DNA of 10,509 bases from Candidatus Latescibacterota bacterium (lineage in GTDB: Bacteria; Krumholzibacteriota; Krumholzibacteriia; Krumholzibacteriales; WJIX01). A program made the position numbers and the translations under genes. The notes below the pieces were generated by a model. The model was not told where the DNA came from. It saw only the letters and a program-made list of their open reading frames with translations, and searched no databases. The stretch lies in the NCBI GenBank assembly GCA_030621255.1, contig JAUXHZ010000014.1:1-10509 (forward strand). Direction: 5' to 3'. Shown in pieces: positions 1 to 8,305 of the stretch (position 1 is its first letter; every line of letters begins with the position of its first letter).

Positions 1-3000
1 CCCCCGGCAGTGTCAGCTTCCGCCTCCTTTGTTTCTACACCTTTTTCACTAAATACATCCTCCTTCTTGCCTCCCTTTTCCGGTTTTCGCTGAGTTTCCG
101 GAATAAGCTTGAGGTAATCCAAAACCGAATCGATTTCAATATATTCATTTCCATGCAAAAGCATCTTTTCTTCTTGGCTGAAATCTTTTCTTCGATACCT
201 ACTGTCAATCAAAATCCCGAAATCCAGCTTTTCTCTTTTCTTATTTTTCTTTTCCGATTCAACAGTTCCCTCCGTTTTCTCCTGCCCGCTAAAATGTTCG
301 ATGTATCCCCTTATATCATCCGCGTAACCGCCGATATCAACATTCAGATTGATATTTATGCCCCTACTTGAACTAACATTCCTTGTGCCCACAGGATCAC
401 CGATTTTCCTTACACCATTCATATTCTCTCCATAACCCGTCTTGTACTGAAATGAAGGATTGAACTGGGAAAGTATCGGAATTTTATTGCTCGGCCTGAA
501 ATCAAACGATAAATTCTGGTTGAAATTCCTCAGTATTCCGATAGGTACTCCGTGGAAATCATGCTCAACGCCCATATCCCTGTCCTCGCTTCTGCGATAA
601 CCTATTTTTACAGATTCAAAAGGATCATAAGCCATGGATACGTTATTGGACCATTTGCAATTATAATTCGAAGGCCTCTTGATAAACTCGTCTTCTCTTA
701 AGGAATAGGAATTCACTATTCCTCTGTTCGCGCTGGAATTTATTGTTATGTTACTTAACCAATAACGCCATTTTATCCCGTTAAAAAGATCAATTGTTCG
801 ATTTTTTCCAAACTGAAGCGCGTAATCCATAGTGCCGCTCATCGACCAGGATGTATCCCTTGCAGTCGGCAAATAGTTCGATTTCTTTGAATAATTGTAG
901 CCTATATTTAGATTATCAAAGAGATGTTTCATGACAAAATTTGAAGAACCCCTCCTGCTTAGTTTCAGATTAAATCCGTAACTACGTGAGATACTTACAA
1001 GACTGTCACGTAAAGAGCTGTCAGTAATCTCCACATCACTCTGAGTCATATATTTAGGCTTTGAAATTCTGCTGTTATAACGAAAAAAAAGCGGAAGATT
1101 GAATCCTCCAGTGGGAAGAAAATGTTCAAATTTGGTATTCCCCGAAAATGAAAAAGATGTATTATCGACTCCGCTTCCACTCTTCTGCTGCAAAGACCGG
1201 AATTCAGGACCGGTCCTTTCCCAATTTCCATTCAAAGACAAAATGCCCCCGCCAAAATTAGCGGACAAACTGGTCCTGGCCGCATAGTCAATATCTTTTC
1301 GCACATCGTTTAAGGATATATCATTCAACATGAATATTGCTTCAGGAATCATTCCGCCTGTTTTGTTTCTTAGCCCCACATATAGATTCTGCACCTTGAA
1401 TAACGATGGATTCCCCAATAATCTACCCAAGTATATTCTGTCTGAAAAATGACTGTCCTGAATTTGTTCTTCAACAATATTACCGGATGCGCCAATTTTC
1501 AGATTTGTAAGATCACTCAAATTCACAAAAACATGATTCCAGCCTAAGGGGGTAAGATTATTAATAGGAACTGCTATTTCATAATAATTCAAACTGTCAT
1601 GGGCAATCTGGAGAAAAAACTCCATCATATCATTGTCATCATTTATTATCCTGTCCTCCAGATGATAATAGAACTCAATCCCCTCATACGCCCCGAAGTC
1701 CTTGCCCTTTCCATAAAATCTTTTTGAAAATCTAAAGGATGTACTGTCCGCAAAATTCTCCACTTCAAAAATAAGAGATTGCTCTTTGATGGCAATTCCT
1801 TCTTCCTCTTCAACATCATACGGAGAATTGTATAAAGAAGGGTTATCTTTGTTATTCATTGTTCCGGCCTTAACCCTCATTTCGGGAACACTGGCGCTCG
1901 GCAGAATATTCCCTTCAAGATCACGAATATTGTCATAACGCCACTTACTGCCGACAAACTTCAACCCGGCAATTTCCAGCGTGTGCTGATCCCCGTTCAC
2001 TTGAACGGAGTCCACGTTTTCGATCCAGACCCTCATCTGGTCAATCGCATCGATTCGCGGTTCCACCCCAAAAAGCTCGGCATTTCCAAGATCGAGACGG
2101 TACATTCTCCAGGACTTATTTCCTTCAATTCCCGGAAAATCCCTCCGGACATCAATCATAGCTGAATCAGCAAGGTTAAACTCCAGTGAATAATAATTAT
2201 TATACTCATCCAATCTACCGTTGCCGTTGAGATCTTCGGTATCATGAACAGAATTTCGCACACGTGAATTTATCCATCTATAAATACCTCTTTCGCTGTC
2301 ATAATTGGATTTATCAAATGAAGTGGGGTAAGTATAATTCAGGTTGTCCCCGCTGAAACCAAAATCATTCTCCATTGCGGTCCAACCAAATTCATTCTCG
2401 TCATCAAATTCGTCTTCCCCGGGTAAATAATAGTCTTCATCTATCTCCCCGAAGTCAATGTGAACGATTCCGCCTCTTAAATTTGAATCTGTGGTAAAAT
2501 CATTGACCCATATTTCCAGATACTGTGCTGTCGACAGATCCAATCCTCCCATAAAGCCGGACATCACGCCACCCCACGGATCTTCCAAAGATTCGGCGTC
2601 AATCGTTTTAAGAAAAAGTGTTGTTTCTCTTGTGTTTTCCCTGTCATCAATTTGCGGGTTTAAATCTTTCTTGCTTGTCACAAAATCTTCCTGTTCATCG
2701 GTTGTGGCCGGATTATACCAATAAAACTCCATGTTTTCCGAAAGATCAGGGAAGGCGGCATTTTGATCATCCGGTTCGCGAAGGGGAGGAGAAGCAGGAT
2801 ACCATAGCGCTCTTATCAATGTGAGCTGATCACTATCTTCGATACCTTCCATATTATCAATATAGGCGCCACCTTTAGTATTCGGATTCGGGATGCTGAG
2901 CGCCACTTCCCCACCAATATTTAATTGACTTTCTTGATCCGTATCCACTCTTGGAAGCAAATTAGCAAGAGAAGTCATCCATGAAGGCCTGAAAACAAAA

Positions 3001-5402
3001 CTCCCATTGATATCAGCGGCCATATTCCTGTTCGGTTCATCATCCAGGTTCGGCTTATATCTGCTCGCCCCGCTTGAATTGTAAAGAAATATCGCGTTCA
3101 GGCGCGCGTCAGGGGAAATCTCATAATTCGCCCCAACCCCGAGTAAAGAACTCTTTCCCCCTCCCACCAATGGCTCTTTCTGATAGTCAATACTGATTTT
3201 CGCGCCGGGATCGCTCTGAAGTGTACTGAGAGCCTCTCCTTTAAGGGTAACAATTCCTGACATATAATCAATTGTATAATCAGTGCCCTTCGAAAATTTA
3301 ACACCCCCTATCTTCACAACTTCACTGCCCTCGATTATGTTAAAAGCACTAAGCTGAATCGTTTTCTGCCCGCTTGTACCTTCTATTATTATATCGAAGT
3401 AATGCGGCGCCGGGTTGCTGCTGGTTATCAGATCATCATAAATAGAGTGATTCCGCGAGAGAGATGTATCCACAATAGCCGACATTGAATCCGACAAATA
3501 GCTGCTCAGCACAAATCCCGGAGTATTGAACGGTTCATACCACGGAAACATTAAAAACCCATTTCTGTAATCTATAACACCCTGCCGATCATCAATTTTG
3601 TTATCGGGCTTTTTATCGCCGCTCACATCATATTGGTCCAATCCAAAAATTTGCAGATAGCTGAGCGCCGTTCCTTTATGAATTTCCTTGTTTCCCTGTA
3701 TCTTTCCCACTTCTTCAATTTTTACATCCAGGCTTCCCACCGTGATGTTGCTCATATTAAGCGCATAGATATTTCTCATCATCATATTCCAGGTTGAGGG
3801 AAATTTCGACTGGATCATACCATAAGGGCTAAAATCGTCTTTCCGCGGGCATATTAATTCAGCGTAATAAGAAGAATGGTCATCGGGCGGCTTATCTCCG
3901 CCATAGTTCTCGAAGCTCGCATTATAATCACCAATCGTGACTCCCTGATCATTTATATATCTGACTGCCAGAGCCTTATTATCCGGAAGAGCCTGATGCA
4001 GATAGATCCCGAAATACTTTATTCCTTCACCATCGCTCGAATAATCCTGAATCAGCTGATAATCCTCTCCCTCGGTTAACACCCTGTACCAGGCATCCCA
4101 ATACTCTGCTGAATTAGCTATGTCGTCCTCTAGCCCATCATTCCCCGTATCCGGGTAAGCCTTCAGGATACACCTCGGCTCGTCCCCGGTCCATTCAGTA
4201 GTGGCATTCAGTTCAATAAAGACTTCGAGGCTGTCTGTCGCGTCAATTTTCGGATAAACTTCGCCGACATGTGTATAATTAGAACCCGGATTTTCAAGAT
4301 AGAAGAAACGGCGTTTTATAAAAGCATAATCCGCGATTACATTCTTTTGGCTCTGCCCGCCGCCGGATGAAAAAGTGCCTGAGGCGGTTTCACCTTTCTC
4401 CTTACTGGCAATCACAGTTAAATCAACCGGACCAACCTGCCCTTTCACTTTTACTCCGAACAACCCTTTCGCGGATCCTGAATAGCGGATCATCTGTGCC
4501 CCGCTCAAGGTTAAATCCGTATCCCCCATTTCAATCAGTTTTATGATATCATCTTCAAACCCTTGATAATGTACGCGAACCTGGTTCACAGACTGCAATC
4601 CGCCGCCTTGGCTCGAATGGTTTATCGCAACTTTGATTTTCTCTCCGATAGTACCATGAAGATTAACTGACAATTTCTGTTCCATATCAAGATCGGGGAA
4701 TTTTTGGGGTTCAGGCATACCCTCTGTCCGCGGGCAGTTACTGCACCACCTCGAATCACCCCCGATTGTAATTTGTTCCCTCCCTGAAATGGACAGATTT
4801 GTTTCTTCACCCTCGCCGATAAACCACTCGATCTGTTTTGGAAGATTAATCGGAATGTCAATATCGAGCATTCCACCTTTATGACTTTCTCCCCTTTTTT
4901 TACCAAGACCGTATCGAACATTTTCCACCCAAAGCTCGCGAGAAATAACCCTTCTTATAGCATCGCTTCTTTCAACCAGTGTTTTGATCTTAATCTCCAT
5001 ACCGGGAATCTTCATATCTCTTGGAGAAGAATAGTAAAATCCCTGCTGCATACTCTCCCTTTTAAGAAACCGATAGTCTCCCGAAACAAGAAAATCATAA
5101 ATCAAACCTGTCTCTATATCATATTCTCTGTAAAGTTTCCTGAGCTCGGGGAGTTCACCAAGAAATGATACTCTCCGGCTGAGTCCCAGCATCATATAAT
5201 TAGGGGGCAATTCTCCATTTTCCATTTCGTAAAAACGGACTTTCATTTTCCTGTCCATTTCGAGCAAATCCACTTTCAGCGATTGCCCCATAAGATCCGA
5301 CGCATATAGTAAAAACAAAAAGAGGAAAAGCGCAGTAACCCCCACTGCGGCAAATCTCTTTTTTATTTGATCTGGGAAACTAAACTCATCGATTAGAATC
5401 AA
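1..5402 (-). CDS. sprA: SprA/Sov-type outer-membrane translocon of the type IX secretion system, N-terminal 1800 residues (C-terminus beyond the window)
   Basis: SprA/Sov forms the very large beta-barrel channel through which type IX secretion cargo crosses the outer membrane. The frame is open from the TGA at 5414-5412 to the left edge, with no stop in 1800 codons. No good ATG lies near the N-terminus. I chose TTG at 5402 because GAGAG sits 6 bases upstream; TTG at 5408 is the alternative. Residues 14-40 look like a signal peptide: KKR, then a hydrophobic run, then ASDLMGQ. SprA_N-like hallmarks follow: KVAINHSS near 260, FEDDIIKLIEMGDTDLTLSG near 280-300, GLFGVKVKG near 312 and RRFFYLENPG near 362. 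Further landmarks are FGLDQYD...DNKIDDR near 590-605, GGAYIDNMEGIEDSD near 840-860 and YGKGKDFGAYEGIEFYYH near 1225-1250. The last ~600 residues look like alternating beta strands with short loops. Known SprA proteins run to about 2400 residues, so the C-terminal barrel is cut by the window edge. Family assignment rests on recalled motifs, without an alignment. Confidence 0.87.
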   Translation of the reverse strand, partial: MILIDEFSFPDQIKKRFAAVGVTALFLFLFLLYASDLMGQSLKVDLLEMDRKMKVRFYEMENGELPPNYMMLGLSRRVSFLGELPELRKLYREYDIETGLIYDFLVSGDYRFLKRESMQQGFYYSSPRDMKIPGMEIKIKTLVERSDAIRRVISRELWVENVRYGLGKKRGESHKGGMLDIDIPINLPKQIEWFIGEGEETNLSISGREQITIGGDSRWCSNCPRTEGMPEPQKFPDLDMEQKLSVNLHGTIGEKIKVAINHSSQGGGLQSVNQVRVHYQGFEDDIIKLIEMGDTDLTLSGAQMIRYSGSAKGLFGVKVKGQVGPVDLTVIASKEKGETASGTFSSGGGQSQKNVIADYAFIKRRFFYLENPGSNYTHVGEVYPKIDATDSLEVFIELNATTEWTGDEPRCILKAYPDTGNDGLEDDIANSAEYWDAWYRVLTEGEDYQLIQDYSSDGEGIKYFGIYLHQALPDNKALAVRYINDQGVTIGDYNASFENYGGDKPPDDHSSYYAELICPRKDDFSPYGMIQSKFPSTWNMMMRNIYALNMSNITVGSLDVKIEEVGKIQGNKEIHKGTALSYLQIFGLDQYDVSGDKKPDNKIDDRQGVIDYRNGFLMFPWYEPFNTPGFVLSSYLSDSMSAIVDTSLSRNHSIYDDLITSSNPAPHYFDIIIEGTSGQKTIQLSAFNIIEGSEVVKIGGVKFSKGTDYTIDYMSGIVTLKGEALSTLQSDPGAKISIDYQKEPLVGGGKSSLLGVGANYEISPDARLNAIFLYNSSGASRYKPNLDDEPNRNMAADINGSFVFRPSWMTSLANLLPRVDTDQESQLNIGGEVALSIPNPNTKGGAYIDNMEGIEDSDQLTLIRALWYPASPPLREPDDQNAAFPDLSENMEFYWYNPATTDEQEDFVTSKKDLNPQIDDRENTRETTLFLKTIDAESLEDPWGGVMSGFMGGLDLSTAQYLEIWVNDFTTDSNLRGGIVHIDFGEIDEDYYLPGEDEFDDENEFGWTAMENDFGFSGDNLNYTYPTSFDKSNYDSERGIYRWINSRVRNSVHDTEDLNGNGRLDEYNNYYSLEFNLADSAMIDVRRDFPGIEGNKSWRMYRLDLGNAELFGVEPRIDAIDQMRVWIENVDSVQVNGDQHTLEIAGLKFVGSKWRYDNIRDLEGNILPSASVPEMRVKAGTMNNKDNPSLYNSPYDVEEEEGIAIKEQSLIFEVENFADSTSFRFSKRFYGKGKDFGAYEGIEFYYHLEDRIINDDNDMMEFFLQIAHDSLNYYEIAVPINNLTPLGWNHVFVNLSDLTNLKIGASGNIVEEQIQDSHFSDRIYLGRLLGNPSLFKVQNLYVGLRNKTGGMIPEAIFMLNDISLNDVRKDIDYAARTSLSANFGGGILSLNGNWERTGPEFRSLQQKSGSGVDNTSFSFSGNTKFEHFLPTGGFNLPLFFRYNSRISKPKYMTQSDVEITDSSLRDSLVSISRSYGFNLKLSRRGSSNFVMKHLFDNLNIGYNYSKKSNYLPTARDTSWSMSGTMDYALQFGKNRTIDLFNGIKWRYWLSNITINSSANRGIVNSYSLREDEFIKRPSNYNCKWSNNVSMAYDPFESVKIGYRRSEDRDMGVEHDFHGVPIGILRNFNQNLSFDFRPSNKIPILSQFNPSFQYKTGYGENMNGVRKIGDPVGTRNVSSSRGININLNVDIGGYADDIRGYIEHFSGQEKTEGTVESEKKNKKREKLDFGILIDSRYRRKDFSQEEKMLLHGNEYIEIDSVLDYLKLIPETQRKPEKGGKKEDVFSEKGVETKEAEADTAG

Positions 5403-5739
5403 TTTCAACTCTCAAGCAAAATGATCCAGAAAAAGCTATATAGAAACAACTAATTATGTTAGATTACAATCACAGTAATTACTTTTTACGTACATACCTA
5501 CATTTGAAACAGGTAAAAACAGTGTCCATAAATAAATACAGATTTCCACCGTGCTGTCCACAAAAATATACACTATATCCCCCTCTTCACCAACCGATAA
5601 ACTCGCGGTGCTGTGGGAAATGGACATCCAGCGGCGGACTTATTTTATTATTGAAAAAGGGGTGTTCTATCCTTTCTAATCCCCTTCACCAATTTTCACG
5701 GAACAATATTTTAAACTTATTGCCGGGCCATGTAACAAT
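5403..5739. other. Divergent intergenic region between sprA and lptF
   Basis: This AT-rich stretch lies between two genes transcribed away from each other, so it must hold both promoters or sit downstream of them. I see a plausible sigma70-like promoter for the lptF side (annotated separately). There is a perfect 10-base palindrome AGTAATTACT around 5474-5483. A TTTTTAC/GTAAAAA inverted repeat follows it at about 5484-5518. The 9-mer CTTCACCAA occurs twice, at 5585-5593 and 5684-5692. On the sprA side only loose -10-like boxes (such as TATATA just upstream of the start) are visible, and I do not assign a promoter. The 95-codon frame at 5456-5743 has atypical composition, no ribosome-binding site and no recognisable motif, so I treat the region as noncoding. 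No tRNA fold was seen. Confidence 0.7.
5651..5680 (+). promoter_or_regulatory. Candidate sigma70-like promoter for lptF-lptG-GWxTD operon
   Basis: TTGAAA at 5651-5656 (5 of 6 matches to TTGACA) is followed after 18 bases by TCTAAT at 5675-5680 (5 of 6 to TATAAT). Transcription would start near 5687, leaving a leader of about 50 bases before the ATG of lptF. A 6-base inverted repeat, AAGGGG (5657-5662) and CCCCTT (5681-5686), brackets the spacer and -10 box and could be an operator or a leader hairpin. If the organism uses Bacteroidetes-type promoters (TTG ... TAnnTTTG), this match is coincidental. Confidence 0.35.
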
Positions 5740-7143
5740 ATGAAAATGCGTACTATAGACAAATATATACTCAGAAATCATATTGCCCCATATCTATTCG
5801 GGTTCTCAATTATTACATTTATCTTCATAATGGATTTCCTGTACCGTTACCTCGATTTATTCATCGGAAAGGGTATCGATTTCCTCGTTGCGATCGAGTT
5901 TTTTATACTCAGTCTGGGACATATGTTCGCATTAATTATACCAATGTCGGTTATGCCCGCCACCTTGATGGCATTTGGACAATTAGCCTCTGATAATGAA
6001 ATAACCGCGATGAAATCGAACGGCATTTCACTATACAGAATCATCATCCCTGTGCTTCTGGCGTCCCTCGTCCTGACGGGGGGGCTTGTTTATTTCAATA
6101 ATTATATACTCCCGGAGAGTAATCACAAATTACTGGGGTTGATAATAGACATCGGGAAAATGAAACCAACTATGAAAATCAAAGAAAATATTTTCTGTGA
6201 ATCAATAGAGGGCTACACACTTCTTATTCAGCATAAAAATGATAAAACCGGCGTGATAAAGGGGATACAGATATTTCAACTTGCCAAAGACGGGATTCCG
6301 GTTATCACAATCGCTGAAAAAGGGAAAATGAAATATGTTAAAACAAAAAATCTTCTTCAATTCGAACTTGAAAACGGTGAAATTCACAAAATGCCGAATC
6401 CGGATGATATTTCCACTTACCGTATAACTCATTTCGAGCATTATACTCTGAATATTCAGGATTCTGCCAGAGATCTAAACAGAACAAACCGCAGCCACCG
6501 CAGTGATAGAGAAATGAATATAGCTATGATGAAAGCCCGGATAAAAGAAATAAACACGGAAATTGACCGAAGCCTGAAACGAATGCACAAAACCGCGCTA
6601 ACCCCAATAGAAAAAAGTTTTTCCCGCGCTTTACCGCAAATTTTAGACTCAACCGCGACTACCCCTTCCAAGCCAGCAAAAGATCTTAGATCGTATTCGG
6701 AGACCGATATAAAGCAGAGGCCGCAGACTATCACGTCAATCAAAAAAGCCCTGGGGAAAATGGGGAATGAAATAAAGGTTATGGAGGCAAAAAGAAGACA
6801 GATATCCCGCTATAAAGTTGAAATACATAAGAAATATTCTATCGCCTTCAGTTGTATTATCTTCGTTCTTATCGGCGCGCCGCTGGCGCTATTGTCAGGG
6901 AAAAAAGGTATAACAATAGCTGTCGGATTCAGTATTCTGTTTTTTGTAATCTACTACGTTTTTTTAATTGGAGGAGAAAAACTCGCTGACAGGCAGTATG
7001 TAGCTCCGTGGCTCGCGATGTGGCTGCCTAACATCATTTTCAGTGTTGTATCAATCGGGCTTATTCATCTGGTAGTACATGAAACCAAAACCATTAACTG
7101 GAAAAAGATTAACCCTTTGAAACACTGGCGTCAAAGGAGATAA
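5740..7143 (+). CDS. lptF: LptF, inner-membrane permease subunit of the LPS export ABC transporter
   Basis: LptF pairs with LptG and the ATPase LptB to extract lipopolysaccharide from the outer leaflet of the inner membrane and pass it to LptC/LptA. The product begins with the family-typical IDKYILRNHIAPYLFGF. Three membrane segments fall at about residues 17-40, 48-75 and 100-120. The cytoplasmic coupling region between segments 2 and 3 reads GQLASDNEITAMKSNGIS (80-97). A periplasmic beta-jellyroll-like domain spans about 125-240. Three more membrane segments lie at about 367-388, 392-415 and 425-447. At 467 residues it is about 100 longer than E. coli LptF. The excess is a charged, partly coiled-coil segment at about 250-360 beginning RSDREMN, a type of insertion I recall from FCB-group homologues. 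No clear Shine-Dalgarno precedes the ATG; a second in-frame ATG lies at 5746. It is the first gene of a likely operon with lptG. LptF and LptG are hard to separate without alignment; gene order and the RSDREM insertion favour LptF. Confidence 0.88.
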   Translation: MKMRTIDKYILRNHIAPYLFGFSIITFIFIMDFLYRYLDLFIGKGIDFLVAIEFFILSLGHMFALIIPMSVMPATLMAFGQLASDNEITAMKSNGISLYRIIIPVLLASLVLTGGLVYFNNYILPESNHKLLGLIIDIGKMKPTMKIKENIFCESIEGYTLLIQHKNDKTGVIKGIQIFQLAKDGIPVITIAEKGKMKYVKTKNLLQFELENGEIHKMPNPDDISTYRITHFEHYTLNIQDSARDLNRTNRSHRSDREMNIAMMKARIKEINTEIDRSLKRMHKTALTPIEKSFSRALPQILDSTATTPSKPAKDLRSYSETDIKQRPQTITSIKKALGKMGNEIKVMEAKRRQISRYKVEIHKKYSIAFSCIIFVLIGAPLALLSGKKGITIAVGFSILFFVIYYVFLIGGEKLADRQYVAPWLAMWLPNIIFSVVSIGLIHLVVHETKTINWKKINPLKHWRQRR

Positions 7144-7201
7144 AAAAGTATATTACAATCCGGACTAAACCTTGTTAATGGGCCCAAACCGGAAAATAGC
7201 A

Positions 7202-8281
7202 ATGAAAATTCATGATAAATATATTCTCTCATCATTCTGGAAAAATATCTTTCTGGGCCTGTTGGCATTTCTAGTTATCTATATAACTATTGATTTCAAC
7301 GAAAAAATAGACACCTTTATAGATCACAATGCTACAATTTTCCAAATAATTTCTTATTACTTTTTTGAAATACCGTGGATAATTCTGCTGATCCTCCCGG
7401 TAGCCGTTCTTCTCGGAACAGTCTTCTCACTCGGGAAAATGTCCCGCGACAATGAACTGACGGCTCTTATCTCATCCGGCACACCACTTGTAAGAATAGC
7501 ATCGCCGTTACTGCTGTCAGCACTGCTTATATCTGTTTTCTCTATAGGGTTCAGCGAAATTGTTGTTCCCCGCACAAACCACAGAGCTGAAGAAATAATG
7601 CGCGTTGATATCGAAAAAAAGAAAACCAGAAGTTCTTCGAGATTTAAAAAGAACCTGCACTACCAAGGCAAAGAAAATGTGACATATTACGCTGAGAAAT
7701 ACGATACTAAACTGAAAGTGCTCACCAATGTAATAATTCAAGAAAATGACGGGCCCCGCCTGAAAACCAGGATAGACGCTGAGAAGGGATTCTGGGACGG
7801 CACAATGTGGATTTTTATCGAAGGGGTGTCAAGATCGTTCTCAAACGGCGAGGAAACAACAAAACCTTTCAGCCGCCTGCCGATGCCGACACTTGATATA
7901 AAACCGAAAGACCTGGCGAAGGAGGAAATGGAACCTGAAGAAATGAATTTTGTCCAGCTTAGAGAATATATCGACAAAATTAAACGCCAGGGCGGATCTT
8001 TTAACAAATACCAAGTGGATCTTTATTTTAAATTCAGCTTCCCGTTTACAACCCTGCTATTTACTATCATAGGGACAGCCCTATCAGCAAGCAAAAGGAA
8101 ACCTTCTATGGCAACCGGGTTTGGGTTAACACTTCTTATCAGCTTTACCTACTATGGAATACTAAGGCTGGGACAGGCATTTGGTAAAAGCGGTGTTGTT
8201 CATCCCTTCATAGGCGCGTGGGCGGGAAATGTTATATTTCTCGTAGTGGGAGGATTTTTACTCTATAAGGCAAACAAATGA
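7202..8281 (+). CDS. lptG: LptG, second permease subunit of the LPS export ABC transporter
   Basis: LptG is the partner of LptF in the LptB2FG transporter that powers lipopolysaccharide export. I placed the start at the ATG giving MKIHDKYILSSFW, which matches the family N-terminus. In-frame TTG 7172 and ATG 7178 would add up to 10 atypical residues. A weak GGAAAA lies about 7 bases upstream of the chosen ATG. Membrane segments fall at about residues 13-33, 51-75 and 95-117. The coupling motif GKMSRDNELTALISSGTPL sits between segments 2 and 3. A periplasmic jellyroll-like domain covers about 120-255. MNFVQLREYIDKIKRQGG near 248-265 then leads into three more segments at about 278-298, 304-324 and 334-355. 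The length of 359 residues is normal for the family, unlike its enlarged neighbour LptF. It starts 58 bases after lptF and stops 24 bases before the next gene, so it is probably cotranscribed with both. Confidence 0.88.
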   Translation: MKIHDKYILSSFWKNIFLGLLAFLVIYITIDFNEKIDTFIDHNATIFQIISYYFFEIPWIILLILPVAVLLGTVFSLGKMSRDNELTALISSGTPLVRIASPLLLSALLISVFSIGFSEIVVPRTNHRAEEIMRVDIEKKKTRSSSRFKKNLHYQGKENVTYYAEKYDTKLKVLTNVIIQENDGPRLKTRIDAEKGFWDGTMWIFIEGVSRSFSNGEETTKPFSRLPMPTLDIKPKDLAKEEMEPEEMNFVQLREYIDKIKRQGGSFNKYQVDLYFKFSFPFTTLLFTIIGTALSASKRKPSMATGFGLTLLISFTYYGILRLGQAFGKSGVVHPFIGAWAGNVIFLVVGGFLLYKANK

Positions 8282-8305
8282 TTATGGCAAAGAAGGGGCA
8301 AGAAA

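Noticed and set aside
4622..4921. 99-codon minus-strand frame inside the sprA region
   Set aside because: It overlaps the continuous 1800-codon SprA frame in another register and has no ribosome-binding site or recognisable motif.
1..5402. Possible frameshift or pseudogene in sprA
   Set aside because: I read every in-frame codon on all lines and found no TAA, TAG or TGA; known motifs appear in the expected order in one register.
5456..5743. 95-codon plus-strand frame in the divergent region, overlapping the lptF start by 4 bases
   Set aside because: The overlap looks like translational coupling, but the protein has no motif, odd composition and no ribosome-binding site. It also covers the best promoter candidate.
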